DNA of 64,000 nt from Siphonodentalium dalli (Eukaryota > Mollusca > Scaphopoda > Gadilida > Siphonodentaliidae), in contig CP136064.1 in the NCBI GenBank assembly GCA_032622095.1, positions 261,743,863 through 261,807,862 of the forward strand, written 5' to 3'. The notes beneath the pieces were generated by a model. That model did not search any database, was not told the origin of the DNA, and was given only the letters and a program-made list of their open reading frames with translations. This document shows positions 22,491 to 35,064 of this stretch, in pieces. How positions within the stretch are numbered: the stretch's first letter is position 1; every line of letters starts with the position of its first letter. The translations under genes were made by a program, and so were the position numbers.

Positions 22491-23949
22491 CAATTGTTTT
22501 CTTTTTAGATGTTTGACACATCGATCATATATATACATTGTATATATAGTAAATATTGTCAGCTAAATTTGTGTATAGTCCGCCAAATTTGTTGGCATCT
22601 GGTGATATATGTTCATTCCACGATAGCGTGATATAGCATAGAACACACCTCTCTTCCCTTCTGGGTTGAGATAAGGGGCATGCTAGTTGGCTCGCATGTG
22701 TGCATTAACCAAACAAGACAGAGAATAATATTATATTATATTAGTAGGCCCAATGTGTCTTACAGGTATGTCGGAGCATGGTAGTCATTGAATTTACCAA
22801 ATAAATGGATGAAATAAATTTGAATATCAATTGGCCCCTGTGTACGAAGCACATGAACTGCTAGTTGGAAATGAATGACATACATTGGCACGGATTTATA
22901 GATAGAGTAGCCCAATTTTACAGGCTATTTGAATTTGAATGTTCAGGTTTGTGGATGAAGACTTTATGCTTCGAGACAATAATGTCACAGTACATTAACA
23001 TGTACAATTAGTATTGATACTGTTTATCGTGTGTAATCACGTGAAGATTTGAATCTTCTAGTTGCTGTAAATTTATTCATTTAAAATATCGAGACACCAA
23101 GGCTGGCGCAGACCAGTTGGTAAGAGGGTCCTTGAAATGTCGCATATACATGTAAAGTACATTGCCGCTGATACATACTCCATAAGTAATGGTAGCTGTT
23201 GTATTATGCACTGTGTTCCAAAATCATCAAGAACTGTTGCCCGGCCATTGTTCACATCTAAATATCGAAAACAACTAAATTTTAGACAAGCGTGGTGACA
23301 TTTCGATATCAAAGACGTTTCTGTCGGCAACACTAAGCTAAATTTTATTCGGCATCGCCACGAGGTCCGTGTTAACCAATGATATTGAACAAGCGTTGCC
23401 TGGGTTCCACAGAAAGAATGATGATAGAAAATTGCGTTTCTTTTCCGGTTAAAATTAAATACAATCAATTGTGCCTTAAATAAGTTTTGATTTTTCATTG
23501 CGAAATTCCGGATGATGATGCAATCAACGTTTTCCCAACTACAACCCCATTTACGTCATTATGTAGTAAGATGACTATACAGTGCGTCTATCGCGAATTT
23601 AAATGAAATCATCGCGTTTCGATCGCGCCCGCCGTTATATGCGATTCCTCCAATAGTGGCCGCGAAGTGGGGTCCACCAAACGCGACTCCTCCGTTATTA
23701 CCATTATTCTGAGAAAAGTGGACATTTCAATTATAATCGCGGGATTTGTATATAACATGGTGTATGTATACCCAACCATCCGCCATTGATAAGCGGTAAC
23801 ATTTGTTCCTTATGATGCCCGACACTGCTATGAATTTGGATAGTCATTTTAAGCTAGTGTTTCGTGTCTATTTATTGCGCCGACTACTCGTCAGGGGCAG
23901 AGCGCTTTAATTTAGATAAATCGACATTGTTATGTCTGTTTACGGAATA
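22491..23949. other. no recognisable gene
   Basis: Contains a 141-codon minus ORF (23,073-23,498) with no recognisable domain, and GC-richer patches near 23,590-23,700. I would not annotate a gene. Confidence 0.4.
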
Positions 23950-24395
23950 CATCAGATTCTAGTTGGTTACCACGTGGTGTGGAAGACTTTTATTTGCAAA
24001 TGTCATGCAATCGGAATACATAGGATTCCATGGTAATTTTTGCCACGTTATGTGGAGTGTTGGATTTGAAATATACATGCAATCATTCTGTATGTGTATC
24101 CGGAATACATAGGATTCCATATTAGTCTTTGCCACGTTCTGTGGTAGGTTAGATTTGCAAATTTCATGCAATCATTCTGTGTGTAACGTCCATGTATCCG
24201 GAATACATATGGTTCCATACTAGTCTTTGCCACGTTATGTGGTAGGTTGGATTTGCAAATTTCATGCAATCATTCTGTATGTAACGTCCGTGTATCCGGA
24301 ATGCATAGGATTTCATATTAGTCTTTGCCACGTTATGTGGTAGGTTGGATTTGCAAATTTCATGCAATCATTCTGTATGTAACGTCCGTGAAGGA
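23950..24395. repeat. five-copy tandem repeat, period up to 98 bp
   Basis: CATGCAATC begins near 24,004, 24,076, 24,165, 24,263 and 24,361, giving steps of about 72, 89, 98 and 98 bp. Each unit has CCGGAATACATA, GATTCCAT, TTTGCCACGTT and GATTTGCAAAT. Older units to the left are shorter and more diverged; the last two are nearly identical. The minus ORFs at 23,959-24,367 are repeat read-through. Confidence 0.88.
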
Positions 24396-25605
24396 ACACA
24401 TCTGATTCCAGTTTCAAACTATCCGCGTCAACTCCCGATGTGCAGACTGTCTGGTAGCTTTAAGATAAAAATCTATTCCAGCCATTATTCCAGTATTATT
24501 TTGTTCTATATTTGTGTCACTTTACCTAAAAATAGTATCAGAGCATGCGCTTAACGTAACGTAAAGTGGCGTTCTCGTTAGGAAAGGGCGCAATAAAAAC
24601 GGTTTCCTTATTGGTCAGATTGTCTATCTTAACCAATCAGATTTGATGTAGCATAGACATGGTTGTTGCTAAGCCTTGTAGTTCAAATATAGAAATCACC
24701 ACCTCGTCGTTAGTATTTCCACAAATTACCCATTACCACACAACACAAGGATGAGATTAAGGCTATACACATAGCATGTGTGTGTTCTAAATAAAATAGT
24801 ACTTCATATCTGGTTTCGGACTGAAAAAATGTCACCAAAAACACTTCTGTTACTGTGATTTGAGACTTCATGTTCTTTGACTTGGTCAAGTTTGTGTTTG
24901 AAACTTTGAAACTGACAGTCTCAAATTCTATGAGTCTTTGTTATTGTCGTTCGTGTTTCAATGAATGATTTACTGTAAGTTAACTTGGCTAGATAACTAG
25001 ATCATAGGTGCCATCAAATGAATGAATTCAGTCGCAAAAAGGAGTCTAATTTATAAATTATCCACAGTCTCTGTTCCAACTCCAAATTTTAACAACATTA
25101 ACGAAGACAGAAACAAGTTCGAAGCACATTCCCGGTTATACCACCAAGGTCGGGACAACTCTCAAAACAAAAATGAAGAAAATAATTGAAATTGAAATGA
25201 AAAAGATGATGATTGTCATGTAGGCAGCATGTGTATGTCTTTATGATTCAACAAAAGTAGAACTGTTTAGTAGTACTAGTATAGTGGTAATTACTAAATT
25301 AGGTTTCATCTTGGAAGTGAGGAATTATTCTGACTTCTCAACTGGGGTTTTCGGATTCTAATTACCAGATTGCCGTTGAATACCGTTTTACACATCGTGA
25401 ATTCAACGAATATAGATGCATTCAGCTTAGTTTAACTTGAATGTAAATAGTGCTAGTTTTGTGAAAGTAACATAACTCTCGATTTGACCAAAGTAGAGAT
25501 AATAGTAATGTGAAATTATTCTATTTATTGAGAAATATTGCACTGCATTACTACTTAATTTTGTATTTGTAATTAAATAATTAGAAAGTGAAAACATCGA
25601 AGTGT
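24396..25605. other. no recognisable gene
   Basis: Unremarkable AT-rich sequence; no conserved frames, long repeats or RNA genes seen. Confidence 0.4.
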
Positions 25606-25930
25606 AAGCGTTGCTGGAGTTGGATGGCGACTGGTTAGCATGTTCGACTACCGGCCAGAGGTTTAGATTGGACCCCGGATCGATTCATCTCGATTCTCGA
25701 CAAAACAAAAGGAAGGAGCTCCGAGCATGCCCTATAAAGTACTGTGTATGCCTCGATTATGTGCTGTTAAGCGGTAATGCTCTCCCGCCCGGTGTCTTAA
25801 ACAGGGATGACACTGGTTTGATCAAGCCATCCCATTAGGTTGGGACTTAAATGGCTGTCCCGTTTACAACCATGTGTGCACGATACAGAACCCTACCGTG
25901 GGCAATGATCCAAGGGTTGGTGGCAAATTT
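25606..25930 (+). mobile_element. probable tRNA-derived SINE
   Basis: A tRNA-like head is present: GGCGACTGGTTAGCATG resembles a pol III A box, and about 35 bp on GAGGTTTAGATTGGACCCC resembles a decayed B box (GGTTCGAnTCC). It continues into a moderately GC-rich body with GGGATGACACTGGTTTGATC and GGACTTAAATGGCTGTCC. The 75-codon ORF here is incidental. No second copy is seen in the window, so the call rests on the head alone. Confidence 0.45.
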
Positions 25931-26426
25931 CTTGTCAAAATTCTTCCATTCGGGGCGTAAGTTGATATATAGTTCAGTATTGGTGTAATAGAGTTATCTT
26001 TCTTCAGTTATTATGGTTGTGGAACGCATACATCTGTGGTATGTATACAATGTATATATTTGGTGGCGATGTTGAAACGGGCATTTCAGATATCGACGTG
26101 GTGTACAGGTGGATACATAAATACACGGGGACGTGGTTGTCATGAACGATGGTCGACACACAAGTAAGAAGAAGTAAGATGGATGCTGATGTTTTTGTCA
26201 TGATGAAATGTAAATCCTACTGCACAGTTGTCAATATGACTCATGTCGTATTGACAATTACTATCAACATTTTGACATGTGCGCAATTAGTCTGTGAACC
26301 CGACCATTCTAAATCAGAGCAATCTGATTATCTACACGTCAGGTTTACAAGCTAGTGCGAAATATGTTAAAATTGTACAAGTTGTTTAATATTATGTGTT
26401 CTTAATATTAATATATATGTTACTTA

Positions 26427-26593
26427 GGGGATAACGGGGTGCTGTTTTGTGATTTCGGAAAGGTACATGGCGAATATACTGTGGCAAATTTAGTTAATGA
26501 CGACGGCGGAGCCGGAGCCCATTAACGGGTATTTGCCACAGTATATTCGCCATGTACCTTTCCGAAATCACAAAACACCACACTGTTATCCCC
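26427..26593. mobile_element. 167-bp foldback element (MITE-like)
   Basis: Nearly perfect inverted arms of about 65 bp start GGGGATAAC and end GTTATCCCC. The arms include TTTTGTGATTTCGGAAAGGT and ACATGGCGAATATACTGTGG. A loop of about 35 bp is GC-rich (GACGACGGCGGAGCC). No convincing target duplication is visible. A diverged arm occurs at 27,898-27,960 inside an intron of the neighbouring recombinase gene. Confidence 0.9.
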
Positions 26594-27385
26594 ATTCTAA
26601 TGCTCTTCGAACTTAAAAACGTTATTTAGACAAACAAATGCTTCGTAATTATCAACGAAATGTGCGGCCATAGAAAACACTCAGCCAATTCACGACTTTT
26701 TATTGTAAATTTAATGCGCTAGATAAAATATAGTCCCCCAATTAACATCGCTCTTATCGTTAAAAATGTTGATAAAGAAGAAAATTGCCACCTCGAATAG
26801 AAATAAATAAACACAACAATTAGTTTCTGCATGTAGTTGATGTCTTTTTCAGAATTTTATCACTTAAAAATAATTTCTTCCGACGATGACCTGACCCAGA
26901 TTCGCCGATGTTTATTTCGACTGCGAACTCTGGCGAACTTGCAAAAAATGTTCACTCGTTGAAATGTGTAATTCACGCCATTTCTGTTTCGTGTCAAGAC
27001 ATTTTATCACTTGATATCGAAACAATGATATACAAAGATTACCTGATACTATGGTAAGTGATATATATCAACATTTGAAACAGTTTTTTCTAGCGATTAC
27101 GTCGAGTCTCCCCCGTTATCGAGTCAATTTTATTGGAAATTTGGTTTTCAATTTACATTTTCAGCTTTCATTAAAATTGGGACACCCAATGACTTGCTGA
27201 GAACTCCAAATTTAATTGACAGTATTTATCTTTAATAGCATTTTCAGTTCACTAAACTCATTTCAATATCAATACTGATCTTAAACTCATTTCCGTATCA
27301 ATACTGATCTAGAACAAAATAAACAACAACAATTCAGACATGCAAGATTTTCAACATTCAAGGCTCAGGTTGCTGTCTGCGATAG
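26594..27385. other. presumed 3' flank of the recombinase gene; no other gene
   Basis: AT-rich. CATTTC(A/C)(A/G)TATCAATACTGATCT is duplicated near 27,258 and 27,290. No frames of interest. Confidence 0.4.
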
Positions 27386-30188
27386 TCACAGAAAATAATT
27401 GTTAATGGTGACATTTTCCGCATGGATTTCCAACTGCTTGTTGACAGACACTCTCGGCATCATGCTATATGCATTCAAAGTTCTTGATGATTCCAAAACT
27501 AAACTGTTTATCGGACTAGTACGACTAGTTAGGTGGCTGCATTCTGTGTTAACAGGCACTGGTGCGACAGGAATATTACTGGTTGGTGCTGTTGAGGGAT
27601 CGGCATCCTGGCAACCACTCAATATACAACTATATTGTCTTTTCTGCGATTCCGATGAATCTGTGTTGTATGAGCGTATGCTTTGCTCGCTTTGGTGGCC
27701 TGATATCCTCATAATCTCACGTGCCTCAAAGGCCTGCGTGACTGAGCAAAGTAATGGAAGTAGCCCGCACACAGTGGTTGGTATAAATCTGTAAGATAAA
27801 TTTCCCTACGTTTATTTCATTCCGAGAATTATACGGTATATAAATCAAAATTTTACTTAAAATTGGTATAATGTGAATAAATACCACTGCCGTCACCGGC
27901 TAACTAAATTTGCCACAGTATAATCGCCATATACCTTTACAAAATGACAAAACATCCTTGTCCTCAAACTCCATATTTAATTGCAATACCGGTAGGTATA
28001 TTGTGGATAAATCATACTGAGTAATGAGTAATTTTACTTTCAACAGCTTTGTAAATAATTTTGAGGTGTTCGAAATTAACTGATTCATGAAGCTGATTAT
28101 GGATACTTTATTACATTGTGATAATTGATATATTATTTGGAAAAATTTGCTGTATGTACCTTGCTCAAACCGACTTCTGTTGATATCGTTTTCATCATGA
28201 CGTTCAGCATCTTTTCGCCAATTGGTCTTGTGGTGTACCAACAAGTGTCCCCATCCTTGACGTATAACATCGGTTGCTGAAACAGGATATTGTTCAGCTT
28301 GTTTCGCTTACTTAGAAGCATTCTGTATGCCGATACCGGGCAATTGTCATCTATTGTCGCATAAAACCTTGGCCTTGTTTCATTATCTTTATCCCTTAAG
28401 CCACCAGGATGGCTCTTTGTCGCTTCGTTAAATGTCATTTCAATATATTCGTTGCCGGCACTGTCTGTTTTTATACAAAATGCCCCACATGGTAGATTGG
28501 GCATATTTTCGCGCCCTCTCCTTGCAAAACCAAGGGTTAATTCAAACCATACTTGATTTTGCAGGCCCCTTGGAGTACTGACAGATAAGATATCACTTGA
28601 ACGGAGCTTGATGATATCTTCTGACGTGATTGATTCATGGTGCGTCGTTTTGTCAAGACCTTCTCGTTTTTCAAAACGGTCATAAACATACTGTTACTTT
28701 TATGGAATGCTGGATCATCCATAAGTGCGTAGCTACGAGAAAATGGAGGATCTCTCAGATGTCGGTTTATTGCAGCTCTTAATCCTGCATATCAACTTTT
28801 CGAACAAGGCTTGCCATCAGCTGATTTGGCAGATGAATAGAATAGGCGGAGGCGTTGATCCAGGTCATCCTTCTGGGGGTTCTCAATTTGGGCAGGAAAC
28901 CCGTTGTTCATAACCCTTCTGTGGAAATTGGGAAAACATAATCGATTTTTATTTCGTGGAAATGTCCATCGGAGGTTTATGTTGAAAATTATGGGAAAAA
29001 ATCTGTTCACGAGATACATGTATGTGGTATATATATTCGAATCATTCTGTTAACGACATGAAAATTACAAGAGAGGCATTTCTCATTAGGCTACAAGGGT
29101 GTTTTGCAAGTTGTGGAGGTGAACTACCCTATAATTACATTGAGTGACCTAATTGTAATACTTTAAATTTATTATATTTATATAAATTTCTATGTATATT
29201 CACTAATTCAGGAGTTTTATATCAGATTCCAATGGTATATTCATAAGAGGAAATTTATATACCTCTGAACATTTTAACGGCCCATTTTGTCATTTGCTGT
29301 GTGCTAGGGCTTTTTGATGATTCTTCCAGTTGCCTGAGTTCCTTCTCGCTCAAGGTATCAAGCCGTGATGGTGTAGTTGTACTACTGGAAGTTGCAGGTC
29401 TACTGTTGTCAGTACTGAGAGCGAGACTAGCATCACCTGTTAATTTCAACAGTCTCACTACATTGGAAACACACATCATCACATGTAGATACATGTCAAT
29501 TGGTTTAATTACATTTATGCTAACCTTTAAATTCTATATTTCTTATTATTTTATATTCAAATTATCAGTATAAATTGAATTTGAAAAGGAAATGAGTGAG
29601 ATGAGACTCTGGGATGAGGGAAATGTATTCTTATAAGTTTTAGGCACACATGAATCATGACATTTAGCCTATTTTTTTAGGGGTAAACTCCGAGTATTTT
29701 TTTATCAGTATTATATCATTATTATGATACTGCTCACTGAGTATACTGTTGTAGGACAATATATCTGATTTTTTTCACATTGTGGGACAGTCACGATGTC
29801 ATTCGTTGTATGATTAATACTGGGCATACTGTAAACTTACTGATATATATACATGTTATGTACTCAGTTGAGAAACCCTCTCATCGGCGGCTGTTGTACT
29901 TGGATCTGGAGTATCTATAGCCATCATTAATGCATCGTCTTCGTCGTCGAAAAGTTCTGTTGTTGTTGGGTGTTCTGTATATTCCCCTTGCATAAATAAT
30001 TTAGCCAAATCCGCCTCCGTTAATTCATCCAAAAGGAATCGTTGCGCATTAGCGACGCCATTATTATTGTTTATGTAATAACCAGGTAACGGAAAATCAG
30101 CTGTTAAAAATGACGCGTAGGAATATCGAACGTTGGAGCGCGTGTCGGCGCCTTTGAACCGGACTATACATTGCGACAGGTTATTCAA
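27386..30188 (-). pseudogene. DUF3504/Crypton-like tyrosine recombinase gene, four exons, four small lesions
   Basis: Tyrosine recombinases cut and rejoin DNA through a catalytic Tyr. Exons on the minus strand: 30,188-29,864 (acidic N-terminus); 29,436-29,263 (LDTLSEKELRQLEESSKSPS, WAVKMFR); 28,918-28,160; 27,788-27,386. Exon 3 carries GFPAQIENPQKDDLDQRLRL, RAAINRHL, LGFARRGRENMPNL with a box I-like Arg, ATKSHPGGL and CPVSAYRMLLS. Exon 4 carries IYTNHCVRATSITLLSHAG (HxxR), ISGHQSEQSIRSY (GH and catalytic Tyr) and ends INNYFL. Donors GTACAT, GTATAT and GTACAT and AG acceptors fit, and phases agree. Lesions: a missing base near 28,916, TGA at 28,794-28,792, a missing base near 28,665, and an extra base near 27,731. 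Correcting these would give about 553 residues with all phases consistent. Whether this is a mobile Crypton or a host copy is unclear. Confidence 0.85.
27898..27960. mobile_element. diverged half of the 26,427 foldback, inside the last recombinase intron
   Basis: ATTTGCCACAGTATAATCGC continues as a diverged match to the right arm of 26,427-26,593 and then breaks off. It lies in the intron between 28,159 and 27,789. Confidence 0.6.
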
Positions 30189-31540
30189 TCAATAACCCCC
30201 CTCAAATATGTGATGTTTCCGGGCGTATATTGGCCTAAGTGCATTAGAATGTTAGTTCGAATTGAATTCTGATGGTATATACTCAGTTCACTGTCGTACC
30301 CGAAATACGGTCAGACTAATAGCACCCACTTTATATTTAGTGAAGTGATTGTTCTGACTTGTGAGTCAGTTAACAACATTTAGACAGAGTTTTTGCGACA
30401 TAAAATGACATAAATTAGTTTGGAATTATTCAGGATACCATGCCGTATCGGATTTCGGTTGGTTTAAGTTTTATATTTACGCGTCTCAATTCTCTATCTC
30501 TAGTGTAAGTTCTACGGCTTTGTTAATTGTTTCGGCTATACATGGCAATATGGGCCCCTCCCCCGAACAATATGCAACCATAAAATTGGGCAAGTTTTCG
30601 GCGAATTGGTGGAACTTTTGGGCAAACCGTATGGTGCTTCGGGGAATGGTTATGCAAACTTGCTGTAAAATTTCTACATTTCTGCCCGATTTAATATCGG
30701 ATTTATACCTGTACTTCAAGTTATGTGACATGTATTATGCTGGGTACATGCAATGCATATTCTGAGCTAATAATAGTCCAAACGTCTCCAGATATCAAAT
30801 TCATATATTAAAGAGTGGCTATTTTAGCTTAGGCATGGAGTGGCATGCTATTGTATATGAGAAACAAAATTATCATTATACCAGGCCACCATTCGTCACT
30901 GTGTGTTGAAATTTCAATAATTGTTCCAAGTCTAAATTGAATCACGATATGCATATGATATCCTATTGTCAGCACAAATAGCGCTACTATCTTATCGTAT
31001 CAGAAGTGTGCATGTAATATCCAGTTTCATGGAATGGATCATGAGTAGAGCCTGGTTGAAATACTACTGTGTGGCGAGTCACACTCGTCTTCGAGCTGTT
31101 GAGGCCATGTACATGTATTCGTGGTCTTATAAAATGTTTGTATTGTGAATGGGTAAAATTATCCGCTCATAAACCACCTTAGTAGACAATTTTATACCAG
31201 GTTTTATTCAGTATTCAGAAACAGCTTGGTACATATTTGGTTAGTTTTTTTTATCAAAGGTTGTAACCGGACGTTTGGTTTAAATAACCATGAGTGGCGG
31301 TGGTTTTGTCCATCAGTCTGTCTGGATCACTTTGTGTTTTACTTTTACAAATATTTCAGAGTTAATAAATGGCTGAGGTAGGGTCCTGACTCATATTGTT
31401 CTTCTGACGAATCTTCCAAAACGAGGACTTAGCCCACCAGATGTGCACAGGTACAATGAACCTAAACGCTGGACTTTAATAACTGATAGTTGAATTAAAG
31501 ATGTATTATCTGAAATAACGCTCCTAAATTACTATTTCTT
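30189..31540. other. no recognisable gene; upstream flank of the recombinase
   Basis: An 81-codon minus ORF (30,486-30,731) has no recognisable domain. No clear promoter motif is seen upstream of 30,188. Confidence 0.4.
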
Positions 31541-31544
31541 AGGC

Positions 31545-32035
31545 TTCGGGGTAAAAACTATTTCATTTGAGTCGAGGACCCCACCCATCAAAGCTCAGAG
31601 TGATCAAATATCGCTTTTTTCAATTTAGAAAATTTCAATTTTGTCCGTCCATACAAACATTTTGCATTATTGTTCAGCAACCGCTGGGCGTATATAGCTG
31701 ATATTTGGTATGGTGATAGAGCAGCATGGGTGAACAGTTACATGCATAGCGCGCGTTTCGTCCACACATTTTCACCAGAGTTATGGCCCTTATTTTTACT
31801 TAGAAAATTCAAATTTTATCTTGTTTTTTGGGTTTCCAGATGATAGCATGAGCTTTGGTGGTACGATTGCAAATCCCGTATTTTTTATGGATCAGTTATA
31901 TGAAATACATGTCAAGTGCGAATTTGGGTATGATCTGATGATTTTTGCCAGATTTATGGCCCTTTTTTCAACTTAGAAAATTTGAATTTTCGCTTGTTTT
32001 TGGGTTTCCATATCGCTTGTTTTTCGGTTTCCGGA
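31545..32035. repeat. degenerate tandem repeat, about 170-180 bp per unit
   Basis: TTTAGAAAATTTCAATTTTG (31,625), TTAGAAAATTCAAATTTTAT (31,800) and TTAGAAAATTTGAATTTTCG (31,973) start successive units. GTTATGGCCCTTATTTTTAC or ATTTATGGCCCTTTTTTCAA precedes the last two. A short GTTATGGCCCTTTT block also occurs near 55,614, so this family is interspersed. The ORF at 31,982-32,269 runs out of the last unit. Confidence 0.65.
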
Positions 32036-32813
32036 ATTTCTAGTACGAACTTCTTATGGAATGGTCATATAGACCTCCTCAGATATCCGCAGTTTTGTCC
32101 ATGCTTAATCCGAATTGCTACCGTCGGGGGCAAATGCCACGCGACAGCGTACCTCTTGTTGCCTTTAGCTAAGGTAATATCCGACTCAAATATTGAAGTG
32201 ACGCATCATATTCACTACACTTCATTCAATAATTTCTTTTTCTACATAGCTTACATCATACATGTATAATAGTATTGCATTGATTGTCTTCAGCTAAGGT
32301 AAATAGTTAATTTATGTCCGACTCAAATATTAAGGTGCATTCCATTTCCATCCATTAATTCTAAGGAAACTTCTGCTGTGATATATATACAGGGCACTAC
32401 ATGTGCTACGCCATGTCTGTGTCATCACACTAAAATACCATGTTAGAATTTGGATTGATATATTCGTAATCATATATAGTCACTACATGAACATATTGTA
32501 CCTACTACTGCATTCATGAAAAACTAATCCATTAAAAATTTAAACATGTACCGGTAGTTGTGGTAATGTTATTGCAGACATCGACGACCTGTTGGCCTGG
32601 TTGATTTCGCTGTGGGATGATGGTTCACTTCCATCCTCAAGCCACTCATGCCGTTTAATGGCATAATTTTGTTCTGACGTGCAGGGGTAGATAGGCTTGA
32701 GACCCCACCACAGTTCAATTCACACCAGGTTCTCAGCTATTATTATCTGATATTCGAACTTTAGTCATATGTTTGGACTGATCATGACCATGATTTTAAT
32801 GCTGGGTTTGAAT

Positions 32814-33013
32814 CACAGGGGCATGTAACGCGCTCCGCTGTCCGCCCCCTTAAGCGATGCCCATATAAGCCGCTTCTATATACCCGCCTGCTTCACGTTA
32901 ATGGTAGGATGAATATTATCCTACCATTAACGTGACCAAGGCACGTATATAGAAGCGGCGTATATGGGCAGCGCAATGGGGGCAGACAGCGGATTACGTT
33001 GCAGACCCCTGTG
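32814..33013. mobile_element. 200-bp hAT-like foldback MITE with 8-bp target duplication
   Basis: Inverted ends are CACAGGGG and CCCCTGTG, with a matching 8-bp direct repeat GTTTGAAT at 32,806-32,813 and 33,014-33,021. The arms (about 90 bp each) share TCCGCTGTC, GCCCATATA and GCCGCTTCTATATAC and meet at CACGTTAATGGTAGGATAAT-like sequence around a loop of about 9 bp. An 8-bp duplication plus CAGGGG-type ends is the hAT signature. No transposase is present. Confidence 0.9.
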
Positions 33014-33239
33014 GTTTGAATATTTCACCAGATGGGCAATGTTAGGTACTACGCTAGTAACCTGGCTATTGGTGACTATATACGATTATGAATATATCAA
33101 TCCAAGTTCTAACATGGTATTTTAGTGTGATGTCAGACACAGACATTTCTCCGAGTGGTGTAGCAAATGTAGTACCTGGCTAGTACCCTGTACGGAACAT
33201 ACTAGGCTATAATTATTGTAATATTGAACTTAATGAGCA

Positions 33240-33283
33240 ACTTGGTGGTTGCTCCATTACGTGTCACGTACGATCATATTACA
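33240..33283. repeat. short dispersed repeat shared with 19,495-19,540
   Basis: TGGTTGCTCCATTACGTGTC then ACGTACGATCATATTA, one substitution and one deletion away from the other copy. The remainder of 33,022-34,780 has no recognisable gene; a 64-codon ORF at 33,957-34,151 matches nothing I know. Confidence 0.6.
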
Positions 33284-34784
33284 AGTACACATTGGAACAT
33301 TGTATTATTCATTGGAAGGGCTGTACAGATAATGGTGTATAACGAACCAAAACCGGACGCTTTGGGTCGTATATGGACTATATCTGATTATGTGATGTCA
33401 CCAACTATTATCTAATACGACGCAGCCGTTTTGAATTTCGCGAGCGCTGTTGTCGCACAGTAGATCGGTTGGCATTAATGTCGTAATCGGAAAATCTTGT
33501 TACTTCGTCTTTCGATTACTGGTATTGCAAATGAAAATTATGAACATTGAATTACAATGTAAGTTCATTCGTAGCGTTAGTTTACCTTTTATTGAGAAAA
33601 TGAGACACAATAAATAACGACACTATAGTATCTACAGTCTACACGCATCGGATGAGTGAAAAGTGATAGAAATTCCTGATGTGAAATATAATAAGAATGT
33701 CATCACGAATTTACCATTCTACTGTGCGGAGATGTGCGGTGTGGTACTGTGCGAAACGAAATAACATATATTTAATAAGGAATTAATTGTTATCATAAGA
33801 CTATATAGTACATACATCCATGTGATAATCCATAAATATACTATGTTCTGGAATCGAAAGGAAACACATAATTATGAACAAAGCAGAAGATACATTCAGG
33901 CGAACTCGGTCAATGGGGGAGTTACGCGATGACGTTGTTCGTCGATTTTCGTTGAAGTGGACACGGTGACACCTTTGAATGAAATGAACAGCTATGAAAT
34001 GGACTCGCTTCTCGGTAGAGTATCTCCGCCACAGTGCTCACCCAGCGTCAAGAAAAGAAACAAATTTGTTAAATTCATTAAAGATGTTCCCGTTCCCCTA
34101 TCGACAATGTATAACTATTTTCACTTTGATGTTGGTACTAGTAGTTTATAACCATGAATAGTCGATCAAGACTACCCTGACGTACGACTTATTTGCCTAA
34201 TTTATACTCGAAATTACGATTGGGGTCCATTCATTCGACGAACCCAGGACATGTAGCCTTATGTGAATCTTATTTGGAGGGAATACCAGAGAATGTATAA
34301 ACTGATTTTGACAACAACAAAAAAAGTACAAAATAAAAGAAACCCCAGATACCCTCATATGAGTGGTTTTGCTTTTGTTCATTAATTACACCAGCGTATG
34401 ATCATATTATGCCAGGACGCAAATAGATCCGACGATTTTCAAATATTACCGTAGCAAACATTTAAAATCAAGAACATGTGGAATTCCAATGATCGTCCTT
34501 TATAAACACATGCATTTATAAAGATCCTGCATGCTTTCGGTACATACATAGTACACATGTCTGGCTGACTGTAGTTGTCCGCGAGACATGTACAATACTA
34601 CTATGATCAACCATACAGTCATAAATTGCTACTCATTTGAAATGCATGAAATTAAGTGCTCACAGTTTGCTAAAAGTCTGCCTATTCTAGGAACACGGGT
34701 CGTCAGGGGAATATTCGATATCACAATTAATATATAATTCATGGAACCATTTGCACAATTTATAGTCACCACAAGCGCGAGAGC

Positions 34785-34840
34785 GCGTAGGTGCTTATAC
34801 TTTAGGCGCAGGGGAATGATGACGTCATTTAATTGTTCTA
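34785..34840. repeat. solo diverged unit of the 52-bp CRE-like repeat
   Basis: GTAGGTGCTTATACTTTAGG then AATGATGACGTCATTTAATT and TGTTCTATATTTTCTAT aligns with the last unit of the array at 18,466 and its right flank (ATAATTTGTTCTATATCCAT). The repeat and its flank are thus one interspersed element, amplified only at the first site. The ORF at 34,741-35,061 reads across it and is not supported. Confidence 0.65.
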
Positions 34841-35064
34841 TATTTTCTATAGCGATGGCAAACTCCATACAGCGCCATCTACATTATCACTGCGATATAG
34901 CACTGCCACAAGGATGGTACTTTGCAGACGATAAATCTATTTTCACATATCGTCGCGGAACTGTATTTAGTCACCTATTATCTTGTTTTGACCTCCAAAT
35001 TTGTTTTAAAGTTTGCAATAATGGTAATTCTTTCGGTATTGATAAGAACAATATGCACTGAGCC

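Noticed and set aside
23073-23498. 141-codon minus-strand ORF
   Set aside because: Contains ordered-looking segments, but I recognise no family and see no splice or repeat support.
23950-24395. Possible repeat-protein gene on the minus strand
   Set aside because: The ORFs only follow the tandem units, start codons vary and the frame is not maintained as the unit length changes.
27399-27794. 131-codon plus-strand ORF
   Set aside because: Antisense shadow of the last recombinase exon, which has clear catalytic motifs on the minus strand.
34741-35061. 106-codon plus-strand ORF
   Set aside because: It crosses a solo copy of the 52-bp repeat and has no known domain.
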